This document shows, piece after piece, positions 17,191 through 24,732 of a stretch of DNA of 64,000 nt. This DNA is from Anaerotruncus colihominis (GTDB lineage Bacteria; Bacillota; Clostridia; Oscillospirales; Ruminococcaceae): positions 121,298-185,297 of the forward strand of contig NZ_VIQT01000003.1 in the NCBI RefSeq assembly GCF_010206195.1. Direction: 5' to 3'. A program made the position numbers and the translations under genes. The notes below the pieces were generated by a model that was not told the origin of the DNA, ran no database searches, and worked only from the letters and a program-made list of their open reading frames with translations. Each line of letters begins with the position of its first letter. The first letter of the stretch is position 1.

Positions 17191-17608
17191 GGTAAAATTG
17201 GCCATTGGGGCGGCAGCGGGCTGCGCCCGCGTATCGCCCTGGCCATGAAAAGGGTAAAATAAACGCCTTGCGTTTATTTTACCTTGAGCAAAGCGAAAGG
17301 TAAAATTGGCCATTGGGGCGGCAGCGGGCTGCGCCCGCGTATCGCCCTGGCCATGAAAGAGGTAAAATAAACGCCTTGCGTTTATTTTACCTTGAGCAAA
17401 GCGAAAGGTAAAATTGGCCATTGGGGCGGCAGCGGGCTGCGCCCGCGTATCGCCCTGGCCATGAAAAGGGGTAAAATAAACGCCTTGCGTTTATTTTACC
17501 TTGAGCAAAGCGAAAGGTAAAATTGGCCATTGGGGCGGCAGCGGGCTGCGCCCGCGTATCGCCCTGGCCATGAAAGAGGTAAAATAAACGCCTTGCGTTT
17601 ATTTTACC
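17191..17608. repeat. Family P tandem palindromic array (locus P1)
   Basis: Almost identical units start at 17191, 17299, 17407 and 17516 (108, 108 and 109 bases). Each holds a GC-rich core hairpin bounded by TGGCCA, with GCGGGC-TGC-GCCCGC at its tip, then an AT-rich hairpin GGTAAAATAAACGC-CTT-GCGTTTATTTTACC, then a TTTTACCTT...AAGGTAAAA hairpin bridging to the next unit. It fills most of the 713-base gap between two divergent genes. There are no variable spacers, so it is not CRISPR. The flank 17609-17751 shows no gene. Confidence 0.92.
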
Positions 17609-17751
17609 ATATTTTAAGCCTGCCTGCAATGCAGGATTTTCCGATTGACCTCGCGCGCTTGAATCCGGCCGAGAAGCAGCGCGATTCGATACAAAGCCGC
17701 TCTTCGGCTTTTTAATCCCGTTTCCGGCGGCGGGAGAATGGAATTTCAACG

Positions 17752-19305
17752 ATGAAAAAAATATTCGCGTTTTTGGCCGCGCTGACGGTCGGCTGCTCTG
17801 CTTTAACCGCGCCCGTTTTTGCCGATGGATCAAGCTCCGCCGCGTCGCAGACTTCGTCGGACAGCTCCTCTGCTTCTTCAAGCGGGTCCTCCTCGTCCGC
17901 ACCGGAGGAGGGGGAAGGCGGCTCCGCCGGCGATAAAAGTACCAATTCAGCGTCGCTTTATACGCCTCCCGATGAGGACCTTTTACAGTCGCGGGGCATT
18001 TTCATGCTTAACATCGACTCCGGAGAGCGCGTATATGAACGCAACTCACAGGACAAAATCCATCCCGCGTCCCTGACAAAGATTATGACGGCTGTCGTAG
18101 CACTCGAGAGCGGCCACGACCTCAAAGTGGAAACGACCGGCCTGAAGGTGTATATTCAAAATTATATCTACAATCAGCAGGCCGGCGGAGGCGGCATCTA
18201 TCAGGGCGACCAGTATGTATTGTACGATCTGCTCAACGCCATGCTGATTCAATCGGTCAACGAGGCTTCCATGATGATCGCCGATTACATCGGCAACGGC
18301 AGCATTGAGGATTTTGTCGCAATGATGAACCAAAAGGCTAAGGAAATCGGTGCGATGAACACGCATTTCGGCAACCCCTCGGGCCTGTATCTTGAGAGCG
18401 AGGAGAGCTATACAACAGCTTATGATATGGCGCTCATCGCACAGTACGCCATGCAGAACAACGATTTCGCTGAAATTGTGTCGCGCACAGCCTATACATC
18501 GCAGCCAACGTCCCGTTACCCCGAAGGCATCACCTGGACCACCACCAATAAAATGATGATCCCGAACCAATGGGAGGGCTATTATTACGAGGGCATCAAA
18601 GGCATCAAAACTGGTAGCCTGCCCGATCAGGATGTCATCAATTTTGTTTCCACCGCAACGCGTGACGGATATACCTATCTGCTTGTCTGTCTCGGAGCGC
18701 CCTACCGCAGTCCCGATACGCAGGAGATCTATCAGTACAACCTTGCTTTTAAAGATACGGAACGCCTGTATAATTGGGCGTTCGATACCTTCTCTGTCAA
18801 AACGCTGATGAAGCGCGGCACAAAGGTGGCGGGCGTCAATGTCCGTATGTCATGGGATGAGAATTATGTCGACCTGCTTGCCGATGAAAGCTTTGCGCGC
18901 CTTGTCCCCAAAAACGCCACGGAGGACGATATTGAACCGCGTGTTGAAATCTACAACGCGGTCGAAAAGCCGATCCGCGGCCAGAAGGGAAAGACGGAGC
19001 AATTTATCGGCGCCCCGATTGAAAAAGGACAGGAGGTCGGCGTCGTCCATCTGTACTTCCAAGGTGAGGAGATCGGCAAGGTGCCGCTGGTTGCCTCCAA
19101 AACGATCGAACGCAGCCAGGCGCTCTATTATCTGGAACAGGTCAAAGGCTTTTTCGACACTTTTATCTTTAAATTTGTCCTTACGCTTGTTATTATTCTG
19201 ATCGTGCTGTATACAGCCCTGATGATTGTGCGCAACCATAACCGCCGCCGTTATCAGAATCGGCGCAGGCGGCCTCCGCAGCAGCGACCAAGGCCGCGCA
19301 GGTAA
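17752..19305 (+). CDS. Membrane-anchored D-alanyl-D-alanine carboxypeptidase
   Basis: A 517-residue penicillin-binding protein of the S11 family. A signal peptide (MKKIFAFLAALTVG..., cleaved near VFA-DG) is followed by a serine-rich low-complexity linker (residues 26-60). The catalytic motifs are Ser107-Leu-Thr-Lys110, Ser168-Val-Asn170 and Lys285-Thr-Gly287. Unlike the paralogue at 3462, the C-terminus carries a transmembrane helix (VLTLVIILIVLYTALMIV) and a tail of arginines (RRRYQNRRRRPPQQ), so it is anchored by a true helix. Ribosome-site strength is modest (GGGAGAATGG). It is followed by a strong terminator. Probable role: trimming peptidoglycan pentapeptides at the cell surface or during sporulation. 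Confidence 0.9.
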   Translation: MKKIFAFLAALTVGCSALTAPVFADGSSSAASQTSSDSSSASSSGSSSSAPEEGEGGSAGDKSTNSASLYTPPDEDLLQSRGIFMLNIDSGERVYERNSQDKIHPASLTKIMTAVVALESGHDLKVETTGLKVYIQNYIYNQQAGGGGIYQGDQYVLYDLLNAMLIQSVNEASMMIADYIGNGSIEDFVAMMNQKAKEIGAMNTHFGNPSGLYLESEESYTTAYDMALIAQYAMQNNDFAEIVSRTAYTSQPTSRYPEGITWTTTNKMMIPNQWEGYYYEGIKGIKTGSLPDQDVINFVSTATRDGYTYLLVCLGAPYRSPDTQEIYQYNLAFKDTERLYNWAFDTFSVKTLMKRGTKVAGVNVRMSWDENYVDLLADESFARLVPKNATEDDIEPRVEIYNAVEKPIRGQKGKTEQFIGAPIEKGQEVGVVHLYFQGEEIGKVPLVASKTIERSQALYYLEQVKGFFDTFIFKFVLTLVIILIVLYTALMIVRNHNRRRYQNRRRRPPQQRPRPRR

Positions 19306-19309
19306 TTAT

Positions 19310-19353
19310 GCACAAAAAAGCCCGCTCCCTTTTTGGAGCGGGCTTTTTTGTGC
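19310..19353 (+). terminator. Strong Rho-independent terminator
   Basis: Nineteen-base arms, starting GCACAAAAAAGCCCGCTCC, pair perfectly around CTTTTT with a T run on the 3' side. It ends the D,D-carboxypeptidase transcript. Confidence 0.9.
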
Positions 19354-19428
19354 AGGGATTCGCCCTCTTTCGCGCACTGATAAGGCAGAACAGAGATGCC
19401 ATCCATCACAAATAAAGGAGGATCTGAT

Positions 19429-20517
19429 ATGAAAAGGAATTTTCTCCCGCTTTTTGCGGCGGGGCTTTCCCTGGCCGTATTGTTGTCCGGATGCGGCGCA
19501 AGCTCCGGGAATTCGTCGCAAGCTATCGCCAGTGTATACCAGGAGATGCCCGCGGCAACGGAGACCGCTGCGGATTACAGCGCCGGCTTTTACGACGCCG
19601 CCGCTCCCGCGGAGATAAATTACGATATGGGCGGGGAAAACGACGATGCGGCCAATGAAGTCGCCACGCCAGCCGGTGGACCTTCCGAGGAACAGAGCGC
19701 CGGCGCGCAGCGCAAAATCATCCGGCACGCCAATATGACGCTGGAGACAAAGGCCTTCGATGAGGCGCTGCGGGAAATTGAATCACTCGTGACTGGCAGC
19801 GGCGGTTATATCGAAAGCCAGAGTATCGATGGGCAAAGCCTGAGCTACCGGGGCGACTATTTTGAACGCAGCGCCTCTATCATGGCGCGTATCCCAGCGG
19901 AAAAGCTTGACGAAGTTGCTTCCCAGGTCGGAACGCTTTGCAACGTCGTCTCCCGCAGCGAATCAATGGACGACATTTCCGATACCTATTTCGACGCGCA
20001 GGCGCGTTTGGAAACGCTTAATATCCAGGAGGAACGCCTGCTTTCCATTCTGGAAAAAGCGGAAAGCCTGGAGGATGTTATTACGCTCGAAAGCGCCCTG
20101 AGCGATGTGCGCTATGAGATTGAATCGATCACCGCCTCCCTGCGGCGTATGGATTCCCAGGTGACGTATTCGTATCTCAATATGGATTTACGCGAAGTTG
20201 TTGAATATCAAAAGATCAGCGACCAGCCGCCGACCTTCTCCAAACGGCTTTCCAATGCCTTCACAGAAGGGATCGACTCGATCGTCGTCTCGCTTCAAAA
20301 CGCGATGCTTATCTGCGCGGCCGCCGGTCCAGTGCTGGTCGTATGGCTGGTCATTCTCGGCCTGCTTGCCTGTGCGATCATCCTGATCGTCCGCCGCATT
20401 CAGCGGCGTGCGGATCAAAAGCGTGCCGCCAGGAAAGCCGCCGCACAAAACGCCCGCGCCGACCAGCCGCCTGCCGTCAATATTCCTCCCAAGGAGCCTG
20501 GGGACAAGGTGAAATAA
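19429..20517 (+). CDS. DUF4349 lipoprotein
   Basis: A 362-residue secreted lipoprotein. The start at 19429 (MKRNFLPLF) has AAAGGAGG upstream. The signal peptide ends in the lipobox LLSGC, followed by a Ser/Ala-rich linker. The DUF4349 region (about residues 90-290) starts RKIIRHANMTLETKAFDEAL, includes VTGSGGYIESQSI and a coiled-coil stretch (TLNIQEERLLSILEKAESLE). A C-terminal transmembrane helix (PVLVVWLVILGLLACAIILI) precedes a basic cytoplasmic tail. The family is envelope-associated with no defined activity. The last codons and the TAA stop lie inside the first unit of the P2 repeat array, so the repeat defines the protein's last residues. Confidence 0.85.
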   Translation: MKRNFLPLFAAGLSLAVLLSGCGASSGNSSQAIASVYQEMPAATETAADYSAGFYDAAAPAEINYDMGGENDDAANEVATPAGGPSEEQSAGAQRKIIRHANMTLETKAFDEALREIESLVTGSGGYIESQSIDGQSLSYRGDYFERSASIMARIPAEKLDEVASQVGTLCNVVSRSESMDDISDTYFDAQARLETLNIQEERLLSILEKAESLEDVITLESALSDVRYEIESITASLRRMDSQVTYSYLNMDLREVVEYQKISDQPPTFSKRLSNAFTEGIDSIVVSLQNAMLICAAAGPVLVVWLVILGLLACAIILIVRRIQRRADQKRAARKAAAQNARADQPPAVNIPPKEPGDKVK

Positions 20518-20894
20518 CCGCTTTGCGGTTATTTCACCGTTTATGGCCAGGGCGATACGCGGGTGCGGCCCGCTGCCGCCCCAATGGCCAATTTTATCAT
20601 GCCGCCTCGCGGACATGATAAAATAACCGCTTTGCGGTTATTTCACCGTTTATGGCCAGGGCGATACGCGGGTGCGGCCCGCTGCCGCCCCAATGGCCAA
20701 TTTTATCATGCCGCCTCGCGGACATGATAAAATAACCGCTTTGCGGTTATTTCACCGTTTATGGCCAGGGCGATACGCGGGTGCGGCCCGCTGCCGCCCC
20801 AATGGCCAATTTTATCATGCCGCCTCGCGGACATGATAAAATAACCGCTTTGCGGTTATTTCACCGTTTATGGCCAGGGCGATACGCGGGCGCG
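20508..20894. repeat. Family P tandem palindromic array (locus P2)
   Basis: Three full units and one truncated unit of 109 bases. The AT-rich hairpin is GGTGAAATAACCGC-TTT-GCGGTTATTTCACC. The GC-rich core is the same as at P1 but in the opposite orientation (TGGCCAGGGCGATACGCGGG). The second hairpin is TTTTATCATG-CCGC...GCGG-CATGATAAAA. It begins within the stop region of the DUF4349 gene and lies between converging genes. Confidence 0.92.
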
Positions 20895-20909
20895 GACCTT
20901 GCCAGCACA

Positions 20910-20950
20910 GCGCCTTCACACGGGGAAACCTGCGTGAAGGCGCTCTTTTT
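20910..20950 (+). terminator. Terminator after the P2 array
   Basis: GCGCCTTCAC (20910-20919) pairs with GTGAAGGCGC (20934-20943), followed by TCTTTTTGC. It would end plus-strand transcripts reading through the array. Confidence 0.75.
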
Positions 20951-20961
20951 GCTTTTGCGCA

Positions 20962-21005
20962 AAATAAAAAGGCGCGCGTCCCAAAGGACACGCGCCTTTT
21001 TATTT
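20962..21005 (-). terminator. Terminator of the rpmG-rplL operon
   Basis: A 20-base stem with one mismatch (AAATAAAAAGGCGCG... with its complement) around a CAAA loop, directly after the rplL stop. The T-rich run is on the minus-strand 3' side. Confidence 0.85.
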
Positions 21006-21014
21006 CAGATAAGC

Positions 21015-21392
21015 TTACTTCAGCTCGACAGTCGCGCCGGCTTCCTCCAGCTTCGCCTTGATATCCTCGGCGTCAGCCTTGGAGATGCCCTCCTTGACCG
21101 GCTTAGGAGCCTCGTCAACGAGCGCCTTAGCCTCTTTCAGACCCAGGCCGGTGATCTCCTTAACCAGCTTGATGACGCCCATCTTGGAAGCGCCAGCGCT
21201 GGCCAGGATAACGTCGAACTCGGTCTTTTCAGCCTCGCCGCCGCCAGCAGCCGCAGCCGGGCCAGCAACCATAACCGGAGCTGCAGCGGAAACGCCGAAC
21301 TCCTCCTCGATGGCCTTGACAAGCTCGTTCAGCTCAAGGACCGTGAGGGTTTTGATATCTTCTACAAACTTCAGAATTTTCTCAGAAGCCAT
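21015..21392 (-). CDS. rplL: 50S ribosomal protein L7/L12
   Basis: A 125-residue stalk protein that recruits translation GTPases. The N-terminal dimer domain ([20 protein letters not shown]), an Ala/Gly-rich hinge ([20 protein letters not shown]) and the C-terminal factor-binding domain with [20 protein letters not shown] and a final ATVELK are all present and full length. It lies 40 bases after rplJ and is the last gene of the operon, before a strong terminator. Confidence 0.98.
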   Translation of the reverse strand: MASEKILKFVEDIKTLTVLELNELVKAIEEEFGVSAAAPVMVAGPAAAAGGGEAEKTEFDVILASAGASKMGVIKLVKEITGLGLKEAKALVDEAPKPVKEGISKADAEDIKAKLEEAGATVELK

Positions 21393-21432
21393 GATCAGTT
21401 ACCTCCTATAATCGTTTTTACACAGGCGCGCC

Positions 21433-21963
21433 TTATTCGGCGGCAGCTTCTTCGGCGGGTGCGCCCTCGCCGTTCTTTTCGGCGATCGCGTTGATCGCAA
21501 CGGCCAGACCCCTGATGTTGCCCTGCAACGCGCTGCACAGCATGGAGAGCAGCGTCTCCCTGTTCGGCAGCTTGCCCAGCTCGGCAACCTTCGCGGCGTC
21601 AATCACGCCGCCGTCGACAAAACCGGCTTTCACCGTGAATTTGTCCTTATGGTCCTCGGCATACTTAGTCAGGATTTTGGCGGCGGCCACCGGATCGTCC
21701 TTGCTGACGGCAAGGGCGGTCGGCCCTTCCAATACGGAATCAAGCGCCTCATAACCGACTTCCTTGGCCGCGAAACGGAGCATGGTGTTCTTGACGATCG
21801 AGTATTCGACGCCAGCCTCTCTCAGTTCCTTGCGCAGCTTCGTGTCATCGGCGACAGTGATGCCTTTGTAGTCGACCAGAACGCCGGCGGTCGCAGCCTT
21901 CAGCTTTTCAGTCAGCGCGACAACCTCGTCCTTTTTTTTCTGGAGAATCTTCTCGCTTGGCAA
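21433..21963 (-). CDS. rplJ: 50S ribosomal protein L10
   Basis: A 176-residue stalk-base protein holding the L7/L12 dimers. The start is TTG at 21963 (encoding MPSEKILQKKK), chosen because GGAGGTG precedes it with normal spacing and because L10 proteins begin this way. The N-terminal globular RNA-binding part includes VDYKGITVADDTKLRKELRE. The C-terminal helix that binds L7/L12 is followed by an acidic Ala/Glu tail. The upstream region carries an L10-type leader, so L10-mediated autoregulation is expected. Confidence 0.97.
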   Translation of the reverse strand: MPSEKILQKKKDEVVALTEKLKAATAGVLVDYKGITVADDTKLRKELREAGVEYSIVKNTMLRFAAKEVGYEALDSVLEGPTALAVSKDDPVAAAKILTKYAEDHKDKFTVKAGFVDGGVIDAAKVAELGKLPNRETLLSMLCSALQGNIRGLAVAINAIAEKNGEGAPAEEAAAE

Positions 21964-22039
21964 ATTCGTTCACCTCCAAGTCGTTCATCAATCGGGCACG
22001 CAGGCCCGGCGGCGGATGCCATCCGCCTAAAACCGTCCC

Positions 22040-22195
22040 GGCGCAAACAAAAATGGCTCTTTCCACAAACGGAAAGAGCCTGTTAACCGCGTGAACACAC
22101 ACGGATATCCGCACCTTTCCTCGGCAGGTAAGACAATCTGTCTTTTCTGTCCTTCCGGACACCTGCTGTCTTAGGACAGCTTTTATAGTATATCA
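22040..22195 (-). promoter_or_regulatory. L10 (rplJ) leader with attenuator hairpin
   Basis: The minus-strand leader of rplJ contains a TTACCTGCCGAGG segment typical of Firmicutes L10 leaders, an upstream hairpin (CTGTCC...GGACAG, about 22144-22176), and a terminator-like stem GGCTCTTTCC/GGAAAGAGCC (22055-22080) followed by ATTTTTGTTTG. In the known system the L10-L12 complex binds this leader to repress rplJ-rplL. A TATAAA-like element near 22184-22196 could be a local promoter. Confidence 0.75.
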
Positions 22196-22217
22196 TCCCA
22201 TGGGCGGGATGTCAAGA

Positions 22218-22249
22218 CGCTTTTGCGGGGCATATGCCCCGCAAAAGCG
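22218..22249. terminator. Perfect 32-base palindrome after rplA
   Basis: CGCTTTTGCGGGGC pairs perfectly with GCCCCGCAAAAGCG around ATAT. There is no U run, so it may be a weak terminator or an mRNA 3'-end stabiliser separating rplK-rplA from rplJ-rplL. Confidence 0.5.
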
Positions 22250-22262
22250 AATCGATCAACAA

Positions 22263-22955
22263 TTAAACGAACCGGCCAGGATTGATCTTGATGCCAGGCC
22301 CCATCGTCGTAGCGACGACGCAACTCTTGACATACTGGCCCTTGGCGGCGGCCGGTTTGGCCTTTACGATCGCGCTAAGCAGCGTGTCAAAGTTCTGCTG
22401 GAGCTTTTCGACGCCGAAGGAAACCTTACCAATCGGGCAGTGGATGATGTTGGTCTTGTCGAGCCTGTACTCGATTTTACCGGCCTTGGCCTCTGTGACG
22501 GCGCGCGCAACATCCGGGGTGACGGTGCCGGCCTTCGGGTTAGGCATCAGGCCGCGCGGTCCGAGAATCTTACCGAGACGGCCGACGACGCCCATCATAT
22601 CGGGAGAGGCGATGACAACGTCGAATTCCATGAAGTTTTCCTTCTGGATACGCTCCATCAGATCCTCGCCGCCAACAATTTCAGCGCCCGCGTCGACGGC
22701 GGCCTGAACCTTGTCGCCCTTGGCGAAAACAGCGACGCGCACCTTTTTGCCGGTGCCGTTGGGCAGCACGACGGCGCCGCGGACCTGCTGATCGGCATGA
22801 CGGGAGTCAACGCCCAGGCGGACGTGCACCTCGACGGTTTCGTCGAACTTGGCCTTGCCGGTCTTTGTGCAGAGATCAAGCGCCTCCGCCGTATCATACA
22901 GCTTGAGGCTGTCAACCAGCTTCGCGCTGTCGGAATATTTCTTACCGTGTTTCAT
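22263..22955 (-). CDS. rplA: 50S ribosomal protein L1
   Basis: A 230-residue large-subunit protein at the mobile L1 stalk, which binds 23S rRNA and often represses its own operon. Conserved regions: [31 protein letters not shown], the [18 protein letters not shown] loop and [14 protein letters not shown]. Length is normal. It lies between rplK (57-base gap) and the L10 leader. Confidence 0.98.
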   Translation of the reverse strand: MKHGKKYSDSAKLVDSLKLYDTAEALDLCTKTGKAKFDETVEVHVRLGVDSRHADQQVRGAVVLPNGTGKKVRVAVFAKGDKVQAAVDAGAEIVGGEDLMERIQKENFMEFDVVIASPDMMGVVGRLGKILGPRGLMPNPKAGTVTPDVARAVTEAKAGKIEYRLDKTNIIHCPIGKVSFGVEKLQQNFDTLLSAIVKAKPAAAKGQYVKSCVVATTMGPGIKINPGRFV

Positions 22956-23012
22956 TCTGATATTTCCTCCTTAGAGTGGTCATTAGCGGATTTTTCCTCC
23001 CACCCGGGCGTT

Positions 23013-23438
23013 TCAGTCTGCGACTTCGATGCCCATGCTGCGGCATGTGCCGGCGATCATGCTGATCGCCGCGTCAATGCTCGCGGCATTGAGGTCCGGC
23101 ATTTTTGTTTCCGCGATCTTCTGGAGCTGGTCCCTGGTGATCTTGCCGACCTTTGTCTTGTTCGGCACGCCGGAACCGCTCTCAAGGTTCAGAGCCTTCT
23201 TGATCAGGACGGCCGCGGGCGGCGTCTTGGTGATGAAGCTGAACGAACGGTCGGCATAAACGGTAATGACGACCGGGATAATCATGCCCGCATCGTTCTT
23301 GGTGCGCTCGTTGAATTCCTTTGTGAACGCCATGATGTTGACGCCGTGCTGACCGAGCGCCGGGCCGACCGGCGGCGCGGGCGTCGCCTTGCCTGCCGGG
23401 ATTTGCAGCTTGATAAAGCCGACTACCTTCTGAGCCAT
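23013..23438 (-). CDS. rplK: 50S ribosomal protein L11
   Basis: A 141-residue protein of the GTPase-associated centre. [20 protein letters not shown], the [15 protein letters not shown] proline-rich region and the C-terminal RNA-binding domain with [20 protein letters not shown] and [10 protein letters not shown] are all as expected. A GGAGGTG site precedes the ATG. The gene follows nusG after a 113-base structured spacer. Confidence 0.98.
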   Translation of the reverse strand: MAQKVVGFIKLQIPAGKATPAPPVGPALGQHGVNIMAFTKEFNERTKNDAGMIIPVVITVYADRSFSFITKTPPAAVLIKKALNLESGSGVPNKTKVGKITRDQLQKIAETKMPDLNAASIDAAISMIAGTCRSMGIEVAD

Positions 23439-23551
23439 AAAAAAGCACCTCCAAAATTAGTGGTTCCTGTCGGAACGGGCGGTCCCGTTCCTCCCACAAG
23501 CCGGCTTGCGCCGGCTCATACGCCGGAATTGCACCGGCATCCTCAAAAAGA
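23439..23551 (-). promoter_or_regulatory. Structured nusG-rplK spacer
   Basis: On the minus strand the spacer shows CCGGCGCAAGCCGG, then GTGGGAGG, then GGAACGGG pairing with CCCGTTCC around a short loop, then the rplK ribosome site. GTGGGAGG in this spacer recurs in many Firmicutes as I recall, and may be part of an L11/L1-responsive structure; this is inference. Confidence 0.4.
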
Positions 23552-24076
23552 TTAATTCAGGGTTTCGACCTGGTCGAGTTCAAGCTCGACAGGCACATCC
23601 TTGCCCATCATCGAAACGGTCACACGTACAAGCGCGTCCTGAAGGTCGATTTCATCGACCGTGCCGATGAAGCCTTCCAGATAGCCGCCGCTCACGCGGA
23701 CCGAATCGCCAACCGCGAAGTTGACCTCGATATTGCGCTGCTCGACGCCCAGGCGCTGGACTTCCTCCTCGGTCAGTGGGACAGGCTTGCTGCCCGGGCC
23801 GACGAATCCGGTCACACCGCGAATGTTGCGCACAACATACCAGCTGTCGTCGGTCATAATCATTTTCACAAGCACATAACCCGGAAAAATCTTGCGCTCG
23901 ACCTCGCGTTTTTTGTTGTCCTTGATTTCCGTAACCGTTTGGGTGGGCACCTTCACCTCGCCGAACAGGTCGTGGAGTTTGCGGTTTTCAACCGCCTTTT
24001 CAATATTCGTGGCGACCTTGTTCTCATAACCGGAATAGGTGTGCACCACGTACCACCGCATTGCGGAATCAGACAT
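23552..24076 (-). CDS. nusG: Transcription elongation/antitermination factor NusG
   Basis: A 174-residue factor that binds RNA polymerase and affects pausing and termination. The NGN domain (WYVVHTYSGYENKVATNIEK ... PGYVLVKMIMTDDSWYVVRN) is followed by a linker and a KOW domain (FAVGDSVRVSGGYLEGFIGT). GGGAGG lies upstream of the ATG. It sits 33 bases after secE, the standard order. Confidence 0.98.
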   Translation of the reverse strand: MSDSAMRWYVVHTYSGYENKVATNIEKAVENRKLHDLFGEVKVPTQTVTEIKDNKKREVERKIFPGYVLVKMIMTDDSWYVVRNIRGVTGFVGPGSKPVPLTEEEVQRLGVEQRNIEVNFAVGDSVRVSGGYLEGFIGTVDEIDLQDALVRVTVSMMGKDVPVELELDQVETLN

Positions 24077-24109
24077 GCGAATACCTCCCGCTCAAAGCCG
24101 TTATCTTTG

Positions 24110-24334
24110 TCACAGCAGTTTGACGAACAGGTCGAGCAGTCCTTTTGCAATCAGGTCCAAACAGCCCACGAACACAGCGGCGATTATCACCATGACGATG
24201 ACGATGCCAGTATTGTTGACAATCTGCTTTTTGTCGGGCCAGACGACCTTTTTGGTTTCGCCCTTGATATCCTTGAAAAACTTCTTGGCGCGTGCGATGA
24301 AACCGGGTTTTTTCTGTGCTGCGCTATCTGCCAT
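24110..24334 (-). CDS. secE: Preprotein translocase subunit SecE
   Basis: A 74-residue single-span SecE of the short Gram-positive type. An N-terminal amphipathic helix with RAKKFFKDIKGETKKVVWPD is followed by one transmembrane helix (TGIVIVMVIIAAVFVGCLDL). It belongs to the SecYEG channel. It lies between rpmG and nusG, as usual. Confidence 0.95.
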   Translation of the reverse strand: MADSAAQKKPGFIARAKKFFKDIKGETKKVVWPDKKQIVNNTGIVIVMVIIAAVFVGCLDLIAKGLLDLFVKLL

Positions 24335-24355
24335 GGTAAAGCCCGCCTTTCATCA

Positions 24356-24505
24356 TCACTTTGTTTCCCTGTGAAGGGTGTGCTTGCGGCAGAACTTGCA
24401 GTATTTGTTCATCTCAAGTCTGTCGGGATCGTTTTTCTTGTTTTTCATCTTGTTGTAGTTGCGCTGTTTGCACTCCGTGCAGGCCAGAGTAATCTTCACT
24501 CTCAT
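24356..24505 (-). CDS. rpmG: 50S ribosomal protein L33
   Basis: A 49-residue L33, starting [18 protein letters not shown] and ending [12 protein letters not shown]. The zinc-site pairs CTEC and CKFC are both present, so it is the zinc-binding form. GGAGGTG lies upstream of the ATG at 24505. It is the first gene of the rpmG-secE-nusG operon, with a good promoter about 100 bases upstream. Confidence 0.95.
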   Translation of the reverse strand: MRVKITLACTECKQRNYNKMKNKKNDPDRLEMNKYCKFCRKHTLHRETK

Positions 24506-24606
24506 GTTATCGGCACCTCCTGATTATACCGGATTTTTTTGCCTCCCTCGTAAAGGAAACACATGGTTTTTGGACATAAAAAAATAACCCTTTTAGAGGT
24601 GTCCTT

Positions 24607-24635
24607 ATCATAGCACAGCCAGCCTGTCCCGTCAA
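24607..24635 (-). promoter_or_regulatory. Sigma-A promoter of the rpmG-secE-nusG-rplKA operon
   Basis: Minus-strand -35 TTGACG (24630-24635), 17-base spacer, -10 TATGAT (24607-24612). The rest of 24506-24732 shows no gene. Confidence 0.7.
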
Positions 24636-24732
24636 GGGGCGAAGCGGCATTTTTTACCGATTTTCACACGTTTTTTCATGCGGCCGGCAATTTTACAGGC
24701 GCGGGGCATACGTGCCCCGCGCCGCATTTTAT

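Noticed and set aside
17191..17608. CRISPR array
   Set aside because: Units are about 108 bases, tandem and nearly identical throughout, with no variable spacers and no cas genes.
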